The notes under the pieces were generated by a model. That model did not search any database. It was given only the letters and a program-made list of their open reading frames with translations, and was not told the origin of the DNA. The translations under genes and the position numbers were made by a program. DNA of 64,000 nucleotides from Sambucus nigra. Its lineage: Eukaryota; Streptophyta; Magnoliopsida; Dipsacales; Adoxaceae. This document shows positions 1 to 10,785 of the stretch, in pieces. Position 1 is the first letter of the stretch; each line of letters starts with the position of its first letter. The stretch covers positions 541,183,467-541,247,466 of the forward strand of contig OX422213.1 in assembly GCA_949130495.1 (NCBI GenBank), in the 5' to 3' direction.

Positions 1-579
1 ATTTCGTAGATGCTAAAGTGGGTAAAGAATTTAAAACGGACACCTTTGGAATAAATCTATTGGGTAGGGACCTTAAAATTTTCTTTACAACACGGTCGTC
101 AGGTCTTTTATCTCCCAAGTTAAAAGATGAATTAACAATATTAGAAAGTCTAGCATAAAATTCATCAAACGTTTCTTTTTCATTCATTTTGATAGTTTCA
201 AATTGAGTGGTGAGGTTTTGGAGTTTGGAAGCTTTAACGACACTAGTTCCTTAATGAGTTAATTGTAAAATATCCCAAGCTTCTTTAGCGGTTTCACACG
301 TCATAATACGACGGAATTCATCCGGTGTGACAGCGCTAAATAAGGCATTTAAACCACGGAATTGAAATTAGAAAGTTTAAACTCATTTTCAGTCCATCTA
401 TCAGCGGGTTTGATAACACGTTCATTTTCAACTAAATAAGTTGGTGGGGACCACCCGTTAACAATAGACATACAAACTCTCTCGTCGATAGATTTTAGTG
501 CCGATCTTATACGCGCTTTCCAATACGCGTAGTTTGAACCATCAAAAATAGGAAAATTTTAAAATGGGGAAAAATCCAT
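1..579 (-). pseudogene. copia gag fragment (UBN2-type), 5' part, degraded
   Basis: The minus strand reads a copia Gag N-terminus closely matching the better preserved copies at 9542-10732 and from 62911. The start codon complement is at 577-579, opening with MDFSP, and the body includes the UBN2-type stretch around the words FDEFYARL. The frame breaks near 358-362 and again further on. It lies just downstream, on the minus strand, of the primer-binding site and the LTR at 688-2359, as expected for the start of an internal region. The rest of the element lies beyond the left edge of the window. The protein would be a capsid-like nucleic-acid-binding Gag. The family call is firm and the break positions are approximate. 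Confidence 0.85.
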
Positions 580-630
580 TTTAGCCAAAAATTATTTAAA
601 AGATCGTTAACGAAATAATTTATCGCTTTG

Positions 631-642
631 GCTCTGATACCA
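631..642 (-). other. primer-binding site, inner copy
   Basis: The minus strand reads TGGTATCAGAGC, complementary to the 3' end of plant initiator methionine tRNA. This copy lies 46 bases inside the LTR edge. A second identical copy at 673-684 sits at the expected distance from the LTR. Confidence 0.8.
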
Positions 643-672
643 ATTTGAAAGTGTGAGCTTTTCTAAATCAAA

Positions 673-684
673 GCTCTGATACCA
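673..684 (-). other. primer-binding site, LTR-proximal copy
   Basis: The minus strand reads TGGTATCAGAGC three bases after the LTR terminus at 688, the same spacing as in the related elements at 10774-10785 and 62852-62863. This is the likely functional primer site. The repeat of it at 631-642 is unusual. Confidence 0.88.
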
Positions 685-687
685 ATT

Positions 688-2359
688 TGAAAAATCTGGA
701 ACCCCGGATTGTGATTTTCTCAATTAAAAATCAAACAGTTAATAATTTCCTTTTAAATAAAAAACAAAAACGATGCGGAAGCGTAAAGATGGTTCACAAA
801 ATAAACAACTGCCAAATTTTAATTTCCTTGAAACAAATTAAAATTGCAACCAAGTGAAGTAAACTTAATCAATTAATATATTCACTAAAACCAAGTCATT
901 AATCCAAGTCCTAGAATTTGCCTAAGTCATATTTATCAATATTAGCAAATTAGGCGAGACCAAGTTTTAGCAAATGACTTGAATTAAACAACTTTACCCA
1001 ATATTTAATATAAGTCCCAATTTAAAGTGAGTGTGATGATTTAAATCGAATTTTATCTTGAATTATTCTAAACATGTGTTCTACGTTATTATGCAAGATA
1101 AAATAAATATCAATCACACTACGCCGCGATGTACGAGGAAAAACCTAAGACGGGAAACAACCTCGGACGGCCCTAGCCACAAATCCACTAGATATGGAAT
1201 TACAATTACAAGATAGATAGACTTACAATGCACGACTCGATCCCTCTCAAGACTCGACGCTTCTTCTTGTAGAAACCTCTTCCTAGCGAATAACCTTGGA
1301 ACACCACCGCGGTCTCGGAATCCACCGATAGGACTTTATATGGTCACCGTCACCCGAGCATGGAGCCTTTCTCCGTGTGGGTAAATTAACATAGAAACAC
1401 TTCTTCTTTCTTTGTGGATGGTGGAAGCAAAACCCAAAACTTCTCTTCATTTCGGTGTAGAGAAAACCGGTGCCAAATTCCAAGCAATTGATAAGTATAT
1501 AAGAACTTGGAATAAACTCATTTGGGTGTAAACACTAGAGTGATGGAAATTTTTCTCTAAAAATCTCACTCAAAACATGAACATTTTCCTAAACAATTTT
1601 TGCACTCAAACTCTCTCTAAGAGATAAACTAGGATGGAAAAGTTCAGGTGGAAAATGTTATTCTCGCACATAATAAAGTCTGAAAAAGATGGTTAAAAAC
1701 CAAGTTGGGAAGTGGGTGCAAAACTGCCAAAAACTGTTCCCGCCTGACATCTCGTTTGAACGACATTTCGTTCGAACGAAATCTGGTTCGAACGAGACTT
1801 CTAACGATGTTCCAGATTGAACTCGTTAGAATCTCGTTGGATATCTCGTTCGAACGACAATCTCGTTCGAACGACATATCGAATGACATGTCAGTGGCCT
1901 ATACTGGAACCTCGTTGGCAAACTCGTTCGAACGATATCTGGTTCGAACGAAAAAAAACTCGTTCGAACGACATATCTAACGAACCACCAGAAAGTTTGA
2001 AAAATTCATTTTTAGCCCAGAAAACTTTATAAACATTTATTTAAAGTTTTAATTAATTCTTTCTTAAAACAAAACGCAGTTTTTATAAAACCTAACACCC
2101 AATAAACTTGTTCCAAACTCCTATATATATATAATTGCATTCATACCTTTGGAGCATGGAACTATGGTTGATGACGTAGAAACGAGACACACAAACCGAC
2201 ATATTTGATGAAGCTTTATACTCTTTGCCACTACGTCTTCAACAAACACTTCATAGGCTTGAGTATATTACAATTAAATACTATCCTATGAATAAATGTT
2301 TTTGTCCGGAATTGAGCCAAAACTATATATGGACTCAATTGGAAATTTGTGTCCTTACA
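688..2359 (-). repeat. copia LTR (gag-only family), 5' LTR of left-edge element
   Basis: The segment opens with TG on the plus strand at 688 and closes with CA at 2359, so the minus-strand LTR runs TGTAAGGACACAAATTTCC to a CA end. It matches the LTRs at 4605-6800, 10789-12526 and 61236-62848. It is followed on the minus strand by a primer-binding site and gag. U3 holds a cluster of the palindrome TCGTTCGAACGA between about 1745 and 1975. The LTR lies inside an older copy of the same LTR, which resumes at 2360. Confidence 0.88.
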
Positions 2360-2802
2360 TAAACCATATTATAACTTTTAATCCTAAGCATGCGTTCTAG
2401 GTGATATGCAAGATACAATAAATTCACAACCACTATGCCACGATGTACGAGGAAAAATCCACAATGGGAAAAAACCTCGGATTGCCCGAGCCTTAAGTCC
2501 GCTGAGTACATAATTTTACAAGTACAAGACAAATGACTTATTCAACTCCACTCGACTCCTTTCAAGCCCGTGATGCATCTTCTTGTACCAACCTCTCCTT
2601 AGTCAATAATCCCGAAATCCACCGGAACCTTGGAATTCACCAATGAAGCTTTAGGAACCCATCTACTACACACGGTGCCTTTCACCGTATGAGAATTTCG
2701 CAGCCAAAACAAAGAACTTCTTCTTTATGGGATGTAGAAGTAAACCTAAACGAACTCTTCAATTCGGTAGAGTAGAACCCGATGCCAAAAATTCTCCAAG
2801 AA

Positions 2803-2872
<70 letters not shown>

Positions 2873-3641
2873 TACTTGGAATAAACTAATATGGGTGTAA
2901 ACAAAAGTGTTTAAGAAGGATTTTCTTGAAAAACAAACACTCTAAACTTGAACTGGGTGTAAAAAAAAGTGTTTAACCATGATTTTCTTGAAAAACAAAC
3001 ACTCGAAACTTGAAATTTTTAAAGGACGAATTAAACTCTCAAAACTCTCTCTTAGAGGCTGTAGAAGATGAAAAAGTTACTTTTAAAAAGTTGGATCCAA
3101 CACTTATTAATTATGGCAAAATATAGTGGGAACAAAAGAGTGGGATAATGGAGAAAAACAGCAAAAAACTACCAAAACGTTTTCCCGCCAAAAATCTCGT
3201 TGGAACGAAGTCTTGTTCGAACGACCTTCTAATGAAGTTCCAGAAGCCAAAAGCAAAAAGTCGTTGGTATTCTCGTTCTAACGAAAAACTCGTTTCAACG
3301 ACAATATCCAACGAAGTGACAGAATGTTCATTTTTTCAATTTTAAGCCCAAAACGTTTATTTTAAATAAACATTACACCCATTCAAATTATTCCAAGTCT
3401 CCTACAAATATATAAAAGAATTCATACCTTTTTGTGATTTTAAATATTATGCTAATGACGTGAAATGAGGCAATTAAAACTTGGCAAAGATGTTCTCTTG
3501 ATAAGTATATCGTAACTTCTTCAACTTAAACATGTCATAGGCTTGAAGGATGCACAAGAACATTATTATTTGACTCAATTATTTTTGTCCGGAATTGAGG
3601 AAAAACTACAAAGGACTCAATTGAAAATTTGTGTCCTTGCA
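2360..3641 (-). repeat. truncated copia LTR, older copy of the same family
   Basis: The sequence is homologous to about 1040-2359 and ends, like the other copies, in a GTGTCCTTGCA terminus at 3641. It is followed by a polypurine tract at 3644-3654. About 350 bases of its R/U5 end are missing, because the left-edge element is inserted at 2359/2360. The missing part probably lies left of the window. The palindrome cluster at 3190-3305 is more decayed than in other copies. Confidence 0.8.
2805..2871. repeat. (AT)n followed by (GT)n microsatellite
   Basis: About 30 bases of AT dinucleotides at 2805-2834 pass directly into about 37 bases of GT dinucleotides. The tract lies at the same LTR position where other copies of the family carry (TA)n or (TA)n(GA)n. 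Confidence 0.95.
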
Positions 3642-3643
3642 AA

Positions 3644-3654
3644 ACTCCCCCTTT
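3644..3654 (-). other. polypurine tract of the truncated copia element
   Basis: The minus strand reads CCAAAGGGGGAGT immediately before the LTR start at 3641. This is the plus-strand DNA priming site of a minus-oriented LTR element. Similarity to the other copies of the family stops soon after, near 3666. Confidence 0.75.
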
Positions 3655-3665
3655 GGCTATATTGG

Positions 3666-4104
3666 ACTGGGCTCTTATAACGGTGGGCTAATTGTTGTTG
3701 CTCGAACAAGTCGTCATCTGACATGTGTCCCTCAAATATTTGAGATCTACGTCTGGGGTTCCTTCCTCGGCACGAGACTTGCTCGCCTGAGGCCTAGGAG
3801 TGAGATAGCGACGTTTCCTCGTGTTGTGATGGAGTTCTCTCTCCATCTTATACAGTCTTCTCTTGAGACGAGCATTCTCGACCTCCTGCTTGCAAGTGGA
3901 TTCCTCCTTCTCTTGGAGCCTGGCCTCATAGGCATCGATTAGCCTAAAGACTTGCGTGGACGTGAATGGTCCCTAACTCTCTTCTTAAGCTTGGCGTTCT
4001 GGGTGAGGCCTAGGATTTGAGCATCGAACATCAGATCTAACCCTACGAGGGGCTGGTTGCTCTTGAATATCCCGTACTTTAGGGGAATTGCTGCTGTGAC
4101 TAGA
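3666..4104 (-). pseudogene. unrecognised coding-like fragment, coiled-coil potential
   Basis: I do not recognise this gene. The minus strand gives two adjoining open stretches in different frames. One (about 4104-3940) includes the word QNAKLKKRVRDHS. The next (about 3960-3690) is rich in Glu, Lys, Arg and Leu, includes IDAYEARLQEKEES and NARLKRRLYKMEREL, and ends at a stop near 3690. The heptad-like charge pattern suggests a coiled coil. A frame break near 3960 separates the two parts. The fragment lies between a copia polypurine tract and the terminus of the Tat LTR at 4105, so it may be flanking DNA, a remnant of another element, or a captured host-gene piece. Confidence 0.4.
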
Positions 4105-4604
4105 TGTGGCCATCCCCGAATATATTCCCTCACGATGGAAGAGGATCCCCTTAGGTCCCGCGCGTCCCCCTCGGGAGCGCTTCGGTCGGCGTCGGTGAAT
4201 GAGGTGAGAAATATAGAGAGATAGACTCCCTAGTCTATTTTACTCAAAACAGACAAAAGGAAAGGGAGACATCCTAAAGGACATCATCTAAAGACGTACT
4301 GATACATATGAAACTAAAATGATTCGAAAAGGGTCTGGAGGCAAAGTTCAGAAATGGGAAGGTGTTAGGCACCCATTCTGCCCTTACGGTCTCTCATGGG
4401 TTGTTTCTATTTTTCTTTATTTCCCTGTGATATGTGTTCATGTGTATTCATAGTGGAGGTAGGAATCAGCGACTTGTATCATGGAAGAGATAAAGCGAGT
4501 CATCCATAGGAAGGTTCCTAAAAGTAATATTAGAAAATATGATTTATGCGATTATCCTAGCATCGATCATTATAAGGGAATGATAACACATGTGAAATAA
4601 TAGG
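4105..4604 (-). repeat. Tat 3' LTR, piece 1 (terminal part)
   Basis: This segment is homologous to 60370-60879, both starting TGTGGCCATCCCCGAATAT on the plus strand and continuing in register. It ends at 4604 where a copia LTR begins. The short repeat atagg/atacg flanking that copia element, together with the uninterrupted sequence at 60874-60900, shows that the LTR was continuous before insertion. Confidence 0.88.
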
Positions 4605-5367
4605 TGAAAATGCCCCGAAGGCCCCCAATTTTAAAATTCTTTTACTTTAAAATCAATTTCCTTGTTGAGATAAGCGGGAGCGAGCTGATGGTTCAAACAA
4701 ATAAACAAATTTTAATTTCTTCTAAATTAAAATTAAACCAAAGTGAAAACAATTAAAACACACACACTAATTTCAATTTCACTTAAACCATATTAATTAA
4801 TCCAAGTTCTAGAAAATTTGCCTAAGTCATATTTTTCAATTTTATCAAGTTAGGCCAAACCAATTTTATCAATTAAATTAAATGACTTGAATTAAAGTTA
4901 ACTAAACATTACCCAATATTAATTTTCACCAAATTAAACAAGTAGTGATTAAATTAAATCAATTTTATCTTTTTACCTAAGCATGCGTTTTAGGTGAGTA
5001 TAGCAAGATAAAATAAATAATTAATCCACTACGTCGCGATGTTTGAGGAAAAGCCCACAACAGGAAACAACCTCGGATGGCCCTAGCCAAAAGTCCACGA
5101 AGTATGGATTTATAAATTACAAGACAGAAGACTTACATCACTCGACTCGATCCCTCTCAAGCCCCGACGCTTCTTCTTGTAAAAACCTCCACCTAGTAGA
5201 CAATCCCGGAGCTCCACCGGAATCTTGGAATCACCAATGAGACATAGTGGAGCCTTTCACCATGTGAGAACGCCGCAAAAAAAATAATGACCTCTTCTTC
5301 AGGGATTTAGAAGTAAACCCAAACTTCTCTTTGAACGGAAGAGATGAACCCGGTGCCAAAACTCCAA

Positions 5368-5369
<2 letters not shown>

Positions 5370-5422
<53 letters not shown>
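5370..5422. repeat. (TA)n microsatellite
   Basis: An uninterrupted TA run at the recurrent microsatellite position of this LTR family, just before the ACTTGGAATAAAC word shared by the copies. Confidence 0.95.
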
Positions 5423-5424
<2 letters not shown>

Positions 5425-5526
5425 AATACTTGGAATAAACAAAATGGGTGTAAACTAAAGTGTAAATGAATTTTTCTTTGAAAAATTGACACTTTAAAAC
5501 TTGAACTTTTTCTTTTTCTCTTTTAC

Positions 5527-6073
5527 TAGGGGTGGCAATTTGGGCATGAACACGACAACACGACACGATCCAACACGAAATTGACACGAAATTAAAACAG
5601 CTTGTCGTGTTCGGGTCGTGTTCGGGCCAGACTTTTTTGGCCCACTATCGGGTCGTGTCGTGTTCGTGCCAGGAAATTGACCCGATATTGGCCCGAAATT
5701 GGCCCGTTAGAGCCCAATTGAAACACGATAAGAAAATAACCCAATTATGTCCCAATTACAACCCAATTGTGTCCCAATTACAACCCAATTGTGTCCCAAT
5801 TAGCCCAAATAAGAAACTCCATCTCGTGAAAAAAGAGAACACATCTTCAATTAGCCCAATGGGTTATCGTGTCCAGTTGTGTCAATCGTGCCAATTTGGC
5901 ACAATTTTTTTTTTCGTGTTACTCATGTCGGGTCGTGCTACTAATGGGTCGTGTTCGTGCTAGCAAAAAAAAACACGCTAGCGTGTCGTGTCGTGTTCGT
6001 GCCAGATAAAATTGTATCGGGTCGTGTCGGGCCAGACCCAAACACGACCCATTGGCCCGAATTGCCACCCCTA
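5527..6073. mobile_element. hAT-type MITE, 547 bp
   Basis: The terminal inverted repeats are TAGGGGTGGCAATTTGGGC on the left and, read inward from the right end, TAGGGGTGGCAATTCGGGC. The 8-bp target duplication tcttttac lies at 5519-5526 and 6074-6081. The paired LTR near 11705 shows the unoccupied site. An 8-bp duplication with a TAGGGGTGGCAA end is typical of non-autonomous hAT elements. The interior is built from repeats of GGGTCGTGTCGTGTTCGTG and of CCCAATTGTGTCCCAATTAC, with no coding capacity. It inserted after the host copia element had inserted. Confidence 0.88.
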
Positions 6074-6800
6074 TCTTTTACTCTCACTCTCTCTCTTGGA
6101 GATAGATGTGTATGAAAAAGTTATCTTTCCAAAGTTTATTCCCACACTTAGATAATCTGTCAAAAGTTAGTGGGGGAAGAAAATGGAAAAGTGGGTGAAA
6201 ACTGTCAAAAACTTCCATTTAACTGTTCCCGCCAAATGTTGTTCGAACGACATTTTCGTTCAAACGAAATCTCGTTCGAACGAGGCTTGTAACGAAGTTC
6301 CAGTGTGAACTCGTTAGAATAGCTATCTCATTCTAACTTCTAGTGGCCAATATGGGAACTCATAGGCAAACTCGTTTGAACGACATTTGGTTCGAACGAA
6401 AAATTCGTTCGAACGACATATCGAACGAACATCCTGAAAGTTGGAAATTTTTATTTTTAGCCCAGAAACTTTGTAAACTTTATTTAAAGTTTTAATTAAA
6501 TTTTTCTAACAATAAACAACAGTTTTAATTAAACCTACACCCAATATAAATTGTTCCAAGCTCCTATATATATGTAATGCCTTCATACCTTGGGAGCATG
6601 GAACCACTATTGATGACGTAGAAAGGAGTCACTTAAACTCGGCATTTTGATGAAGCTTTATACACTTGGCCGCTACGTCTTCAACAAACACGTCATAGGC
6701 TTGGAGGATGATCAATATACTCTATCCTAGGACTCAAACGTTTTTGTCCGAAATTGATCCAAAACTACAAAGGACTCAATTGAAAATTTGTGTCCTTACA

Positions 6801-8829
6801 AATCTCCCCGTTTGGCTATTCTGGGACAAAAACAAACAAAAATCCCAAAGGGCCGTCAAGCTCTACTAGACTGACAAAAATGTCCCACCCAAAATAAAAA
6901 TACATAGCTTGACTCAAACAACCCAAGGATCAATATCTTTGCCGGTGAAAGTTTCCACTTCGAATATAATTCCTCCTAAATTACCTTCTTAAGCAAACAC
7001 ATTAAACGCATAGGGAATATCAATGTATTAAAATATTAAAGACAATTAAATAATTACTCCCCCTAAATTAATTATCCCCTTTATCAAAGAAGTTACCTTC
7101 TTAGAAAGACGTCTCCCCCTAAGATAGATCAACCTAAACTAAGATACGATAATAATAGGATTAGAATCCATTTATTCCCTTATCATTCTCCCCCTTTTTG
7201 TTTAGGAATAGACAAAGGCTAAAGAATTAAACATTGACTTATCTTCCCCAATTAAAGCAAATACACCCTCTAAACTAAGCAAGGGATAAATAGAATGGGA
7301 TAATAAGATAAACATGCATTAGTGCATAAAGTGATGAGAACATTAAAGCGTATAGGCAACAAAATCATAACTAATCCAACAAATAATAATGGATGCCAAC
7401 TAAGATGCAAGAAACATATACTAATATGATACATAAGTATTAAGCATGTGATATCAACAAAGAATGAAACAAGATGGATACCAATTATGAATTAAAGAAT
7501 ATATGGACTAGAAAGTAAGGCAAAGACTAAACAAAATATCAAATATATGTATACATAAAATATACCTAATAGACGCAAGTACACATATATAGATATAAAC
7601 ACACAAATGACACAAAATAAGATAAGCTTTCCACATTCGTATGTCAAAATGTGTCATATGAAAACGGAAGTGTTGGGGTGTGAACTAGTAACAAGTAAAT
7701 TTAGACCCAATCACTTAAAACATGTTCACGAAGTTCTCAATTGATTGCAAAATTCATCACATTTGAATATAACCTCATGTGATAATATAGATTGAACTCA
7801 ATGAACAAACATACACAATTCATACAAGCCTAGCATGTTTATGATTCTACAAACCAATAGAGTCATGACATTGATAGCGCAACTAGGATAAATGGACATT
7901 GTGCAAATCGTTGATATACCATCCAATCTCCCTCAATAAGCATATATATTATTCTTTTGAATGAATATATCAATAAAACACTGGCCTTGGTAATTATTTT
8001 TCTTTTAATGCTATTTTTTTTGTTTTTAGGCCTTTAGACCACGTATTTATTTTAGGTCCATACACACGGTGGATTACAATCTTAAAGGATAATAAAACCT
8101 TTCGGATCCCTTCCCCGTGCACATTTTTATATATACTTTTTTATCTCACAAATATCACGTGCAACGAATTTTGACATGCACTAGTCCTCCTAGGTCATAA
8201 ATATGTAGATGACAAATTGATAGGAGAACACCTCACAAAGCTCAAATATAACATATGAAGTTAAATTTCAAAAGAGCTCGTGCATGTGTGAATTGAGGCA
8301 TATAAAAATAGAATTCATTTAATCAACACAAAATCCAACTACTCCATGTAAGCATGGTAAAAAACATACTAAGGATTGATAACCTAAACCAAAAGCTCTA
8401 GCCACATGGAAGCGAAAAGGTAGGGATTCAAACACAAGTATATGCCACATAAAATGTGTCAAACTAAAATACACACACACAAAAAAACTTTTTGAGTTTT
8501 TGGCATTTTAACCAAAAATAAAAATATATACTCAAAAGACAAACAAAAATCATTTGTATTTTTCATTAAGCATGAATTTCTACTAAAAGGGTAAAGCACA
8601 AATGATAAACAAAAATCTTTTTGTATTTGTCATTTAATGTAAAAAAAATGAAAGAAATATAATACAAAAGATAAACAAAAATCATAATTCTAGCATGAGA
8701 TATGGGATAAAGCAATGACTAGAAAATGATTAAATGAGCATACAATTAGCATGATGATATAGCATGAAGTACAAAAGCTTAAGTATGAAAACAAAACTAA
8801 CACATTCAACCTTTCGATTTTGCAAGGGA
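6801..8829 (-). other. non-coding 3' interior of the gag-only copia element
   Basis: About 2 kb of A/T-rich DNA between the gag remnant and the 3' LTR. I see no coding frame. The only structure recognised is a polypurine tract next to the LTR (6801-6811) plus three further purine-tract look-alikes on the minus strand at 7056-7064, 7112-7120 and 7186-7200. Multiple such tracts before the 3' LTR are known from Sireviruses. This is where pol would be expected, and it is absent. Confidence 0.7.
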
Positions 8830-10732
8830 GGAAGCATGTGAAAATAATGAGAATCAAAAACTATATCTTGTAAAGCTACGAAGTCGGATCTCCTAACCCA
8901 AACTAATGATGAGTGACTATCTTGGGGTGTAGGAATCTTGACTACCTTGGTTTCTTTATGGTGGGATTTTCTAGGAACTCGTTTAAGATCAAAACAAAAT
9001 TTCTTAAGATGACCTTTTCGACCACAATAAGCACAAGTAAAAACACGTCAAAAATTGGGACCTAAGGATTCATCTCGAAAAGCTTTCCTAGGTGATTCTC
9101 TTAAAACATTGGTTTTGGCTTTTTGAGTTGATTCATTACAAATATTGAAGCCTAAACAACAAGTGTTATTTTTTATTTGGACCATGCCTAAGATTTTATC
9201 AAGTTTTTCGGACCTACACTCCAAATCAAATTTGACATTACTAGAGTCTTTTAATTGTTCTTCTAATTCTAAAATTCTAGACTCTAACAAACCATTTCTC
9301 TCTTCAAACTCGAGAAGCACCTTTTTCAAGGATTCAATAAAACCCTAAAGGCTATCTCTCGCGCCTTCTATATATTCTAGCTTCTCTCTAAGAGATCTCT
9401 CTCGTGTACTAAAGTCTTCCACTAACGTACTATCATCAATGACCTTCACACGCTCTCTTAAACAAGCTTCTAACTTCAAATTAGCTCTTTTTAGTTTAAT
9501 AGATTCTTCATATAATTCTTGAAAAGAATTTTGAAGTTCACTCACATCAACCTCTTCTTCATTTTCACTCTCTCTTTCTTCTTCACTCTCACTGCCATGA
9601 AAATAAGGGAATCATAAACTTTGACCTCGGAAGTGTCACGTGTTTGAATATCTTCATGAGAAGATTCATTATCGGTGCTCACATGACTAGCCATAAAATC
9701 CACAAAGTTAGGCTTAGTGGGGGAATCGGGTCCCTCTTCATTATCACTATCACTAAGGGTTACATTAAATGCAATTGGTTTCTTACCCTCTATCCTTAGT
9801 TTAGTGGGGTACTCAAAATCCCTATGGCCATAACCCTCACAACCAAAAAACTTATTTGACTCGTCCCTAATAAAATTTTCATTAATAGTTGTAGGGATCT
9901 TCTCGGATTTGTCAAGACTAGATTTATCAAATTTCTTAAAATCATTTTTAAATTTCTCTTTGTTGAATTTTCGAAATTTTCGAAATTTTCTAGCAAACAT
10001 AGCCATGTCTTCCAAGTCACTATCACTCTCGCTCTCTACTACATGTTTTTCCTCTTGTCGGGCTTTTAAAGTAATGCCCTTTTCAATTTTCTTTTCCGTT
10101 TTAGAGGGAAACATGTCTAGTTCATAGGTTTGTAAATCACCTACGATCAATTCTAATTTCATAGAGGCAAAAGTTGGTAAAGAATTTAAAACAGTCACTT
10201 TTGGAATAAATCTACCGGGTAGGGACCTTAAAATTTTCTTTACTTCTCGGTTGTCGGGTATTTTCTCTCCCAAGTTAAAAGATGAATTAAAAATATCGGA
10301 AAGTCTAGCATAAAATTCATCAAAAGTTTCTTTATCGTTCATTTTGATGGTTTCAAATTGAGTGGTGAGGTTTTGGAGTTTCGAAGATTTAACGACACTA
10401 GTAACTTCATGAGTGAGTTGTAAAATATCCCACGCTTCTTTAGAGGTCTCACACGTCATAATGCTTCGGAATTCATCCGGTGTGTTAGCGCTAAACAAGG
10501 CGTTTAAAGAACGGGAATTAAAATTTGAAAGCTTAAATTCACTCTCACTCCATCTATCGGCTGGTTTGGGAACACGTTCATTATTTACTAAATGAGTTGG
10601 TGGATACCACCCATTAACTAAAGATAACCAAACCCTCTCGTCGATAGATTTAAGTGTCGATTTCATATGCGCATAATTACAACCATCGAAAATAGGAAAT
10701 TTTGAGAATGGGGAAAATTCCATTTTAGCCAA
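8830..10732 (-). pseudogene. copia gag, Sirevirus-like, frameshifted
   Basis: The first 396 codons (10732-9542) are open. They start MAKMEFSPFSKF; the third-codon-later Met matches the start of the copy at 62911. Next come a UBN2-type Gag core (FDEFYARLSDIFNSSF, KKILRSLPGRF), a Ser/Asp-rich linker, an Arg/Lys/Phe-rich stretch, and a zinc knuckle near 9830 read as FFGCEGYGHRDFEYP. That knuckle has lost its first and last Cys; the copy near 63830 keeps CX2CX4HX4C. A frame break near 9600 shifts into an acidic stretch and then a long coiled coil (9048-9545, with a stop near 9345). A second, intact knuckle CAYCGRKGHLKKFC lies at about 9000-9045. The frame fades near 8870 in WVRRSD, the kind of sequence found ahead of protease in related elements. 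No protease follows. Confidence 0.85.
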
Positions 10733-10773
10733 AAATTATTTAAAGGATCTTAACGAAATAATTTATCTCTTTG

Positions 10774-10785
10774 GCTCTGATACCA
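10774..10785 (-). other. primer-binding site (initiator Met tRNA)
   Basis: TGGTATCAGAGC on the minus strand, three bases from the LTR terminus at 10789 and about 40 bases upstream of the gag start at 10732. Confidence 0.9.

Larger units (their letters stand above)
4605..6800 (-). repeat. copia 3' LTR (gag-only family), carries a MITE
   Basis: The LTR runs from TGAAAATGCCCC at 4605 to TGTCCTTACA at 6800 and pairs with 10789-12526. It is longer than its partner mainly because of a 547-bp MITE at 5527-6073. It also contains a (TA)n tract at 5370-5422 and the palindrome cluster TCGTTCGAACGA and variants at about 6240-6425. Confidence 0.9.

Noticed and set aside
1745..1975. Heat-shock elements in the copia LTR, as in heat-activated copia elements
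   Set aside because: Heat-shock elements need GAA and TTC blocks separated by two bases. Here TTC and GAA touch in TTCGAA, and neighbouring palindromes are not at the required spacing.
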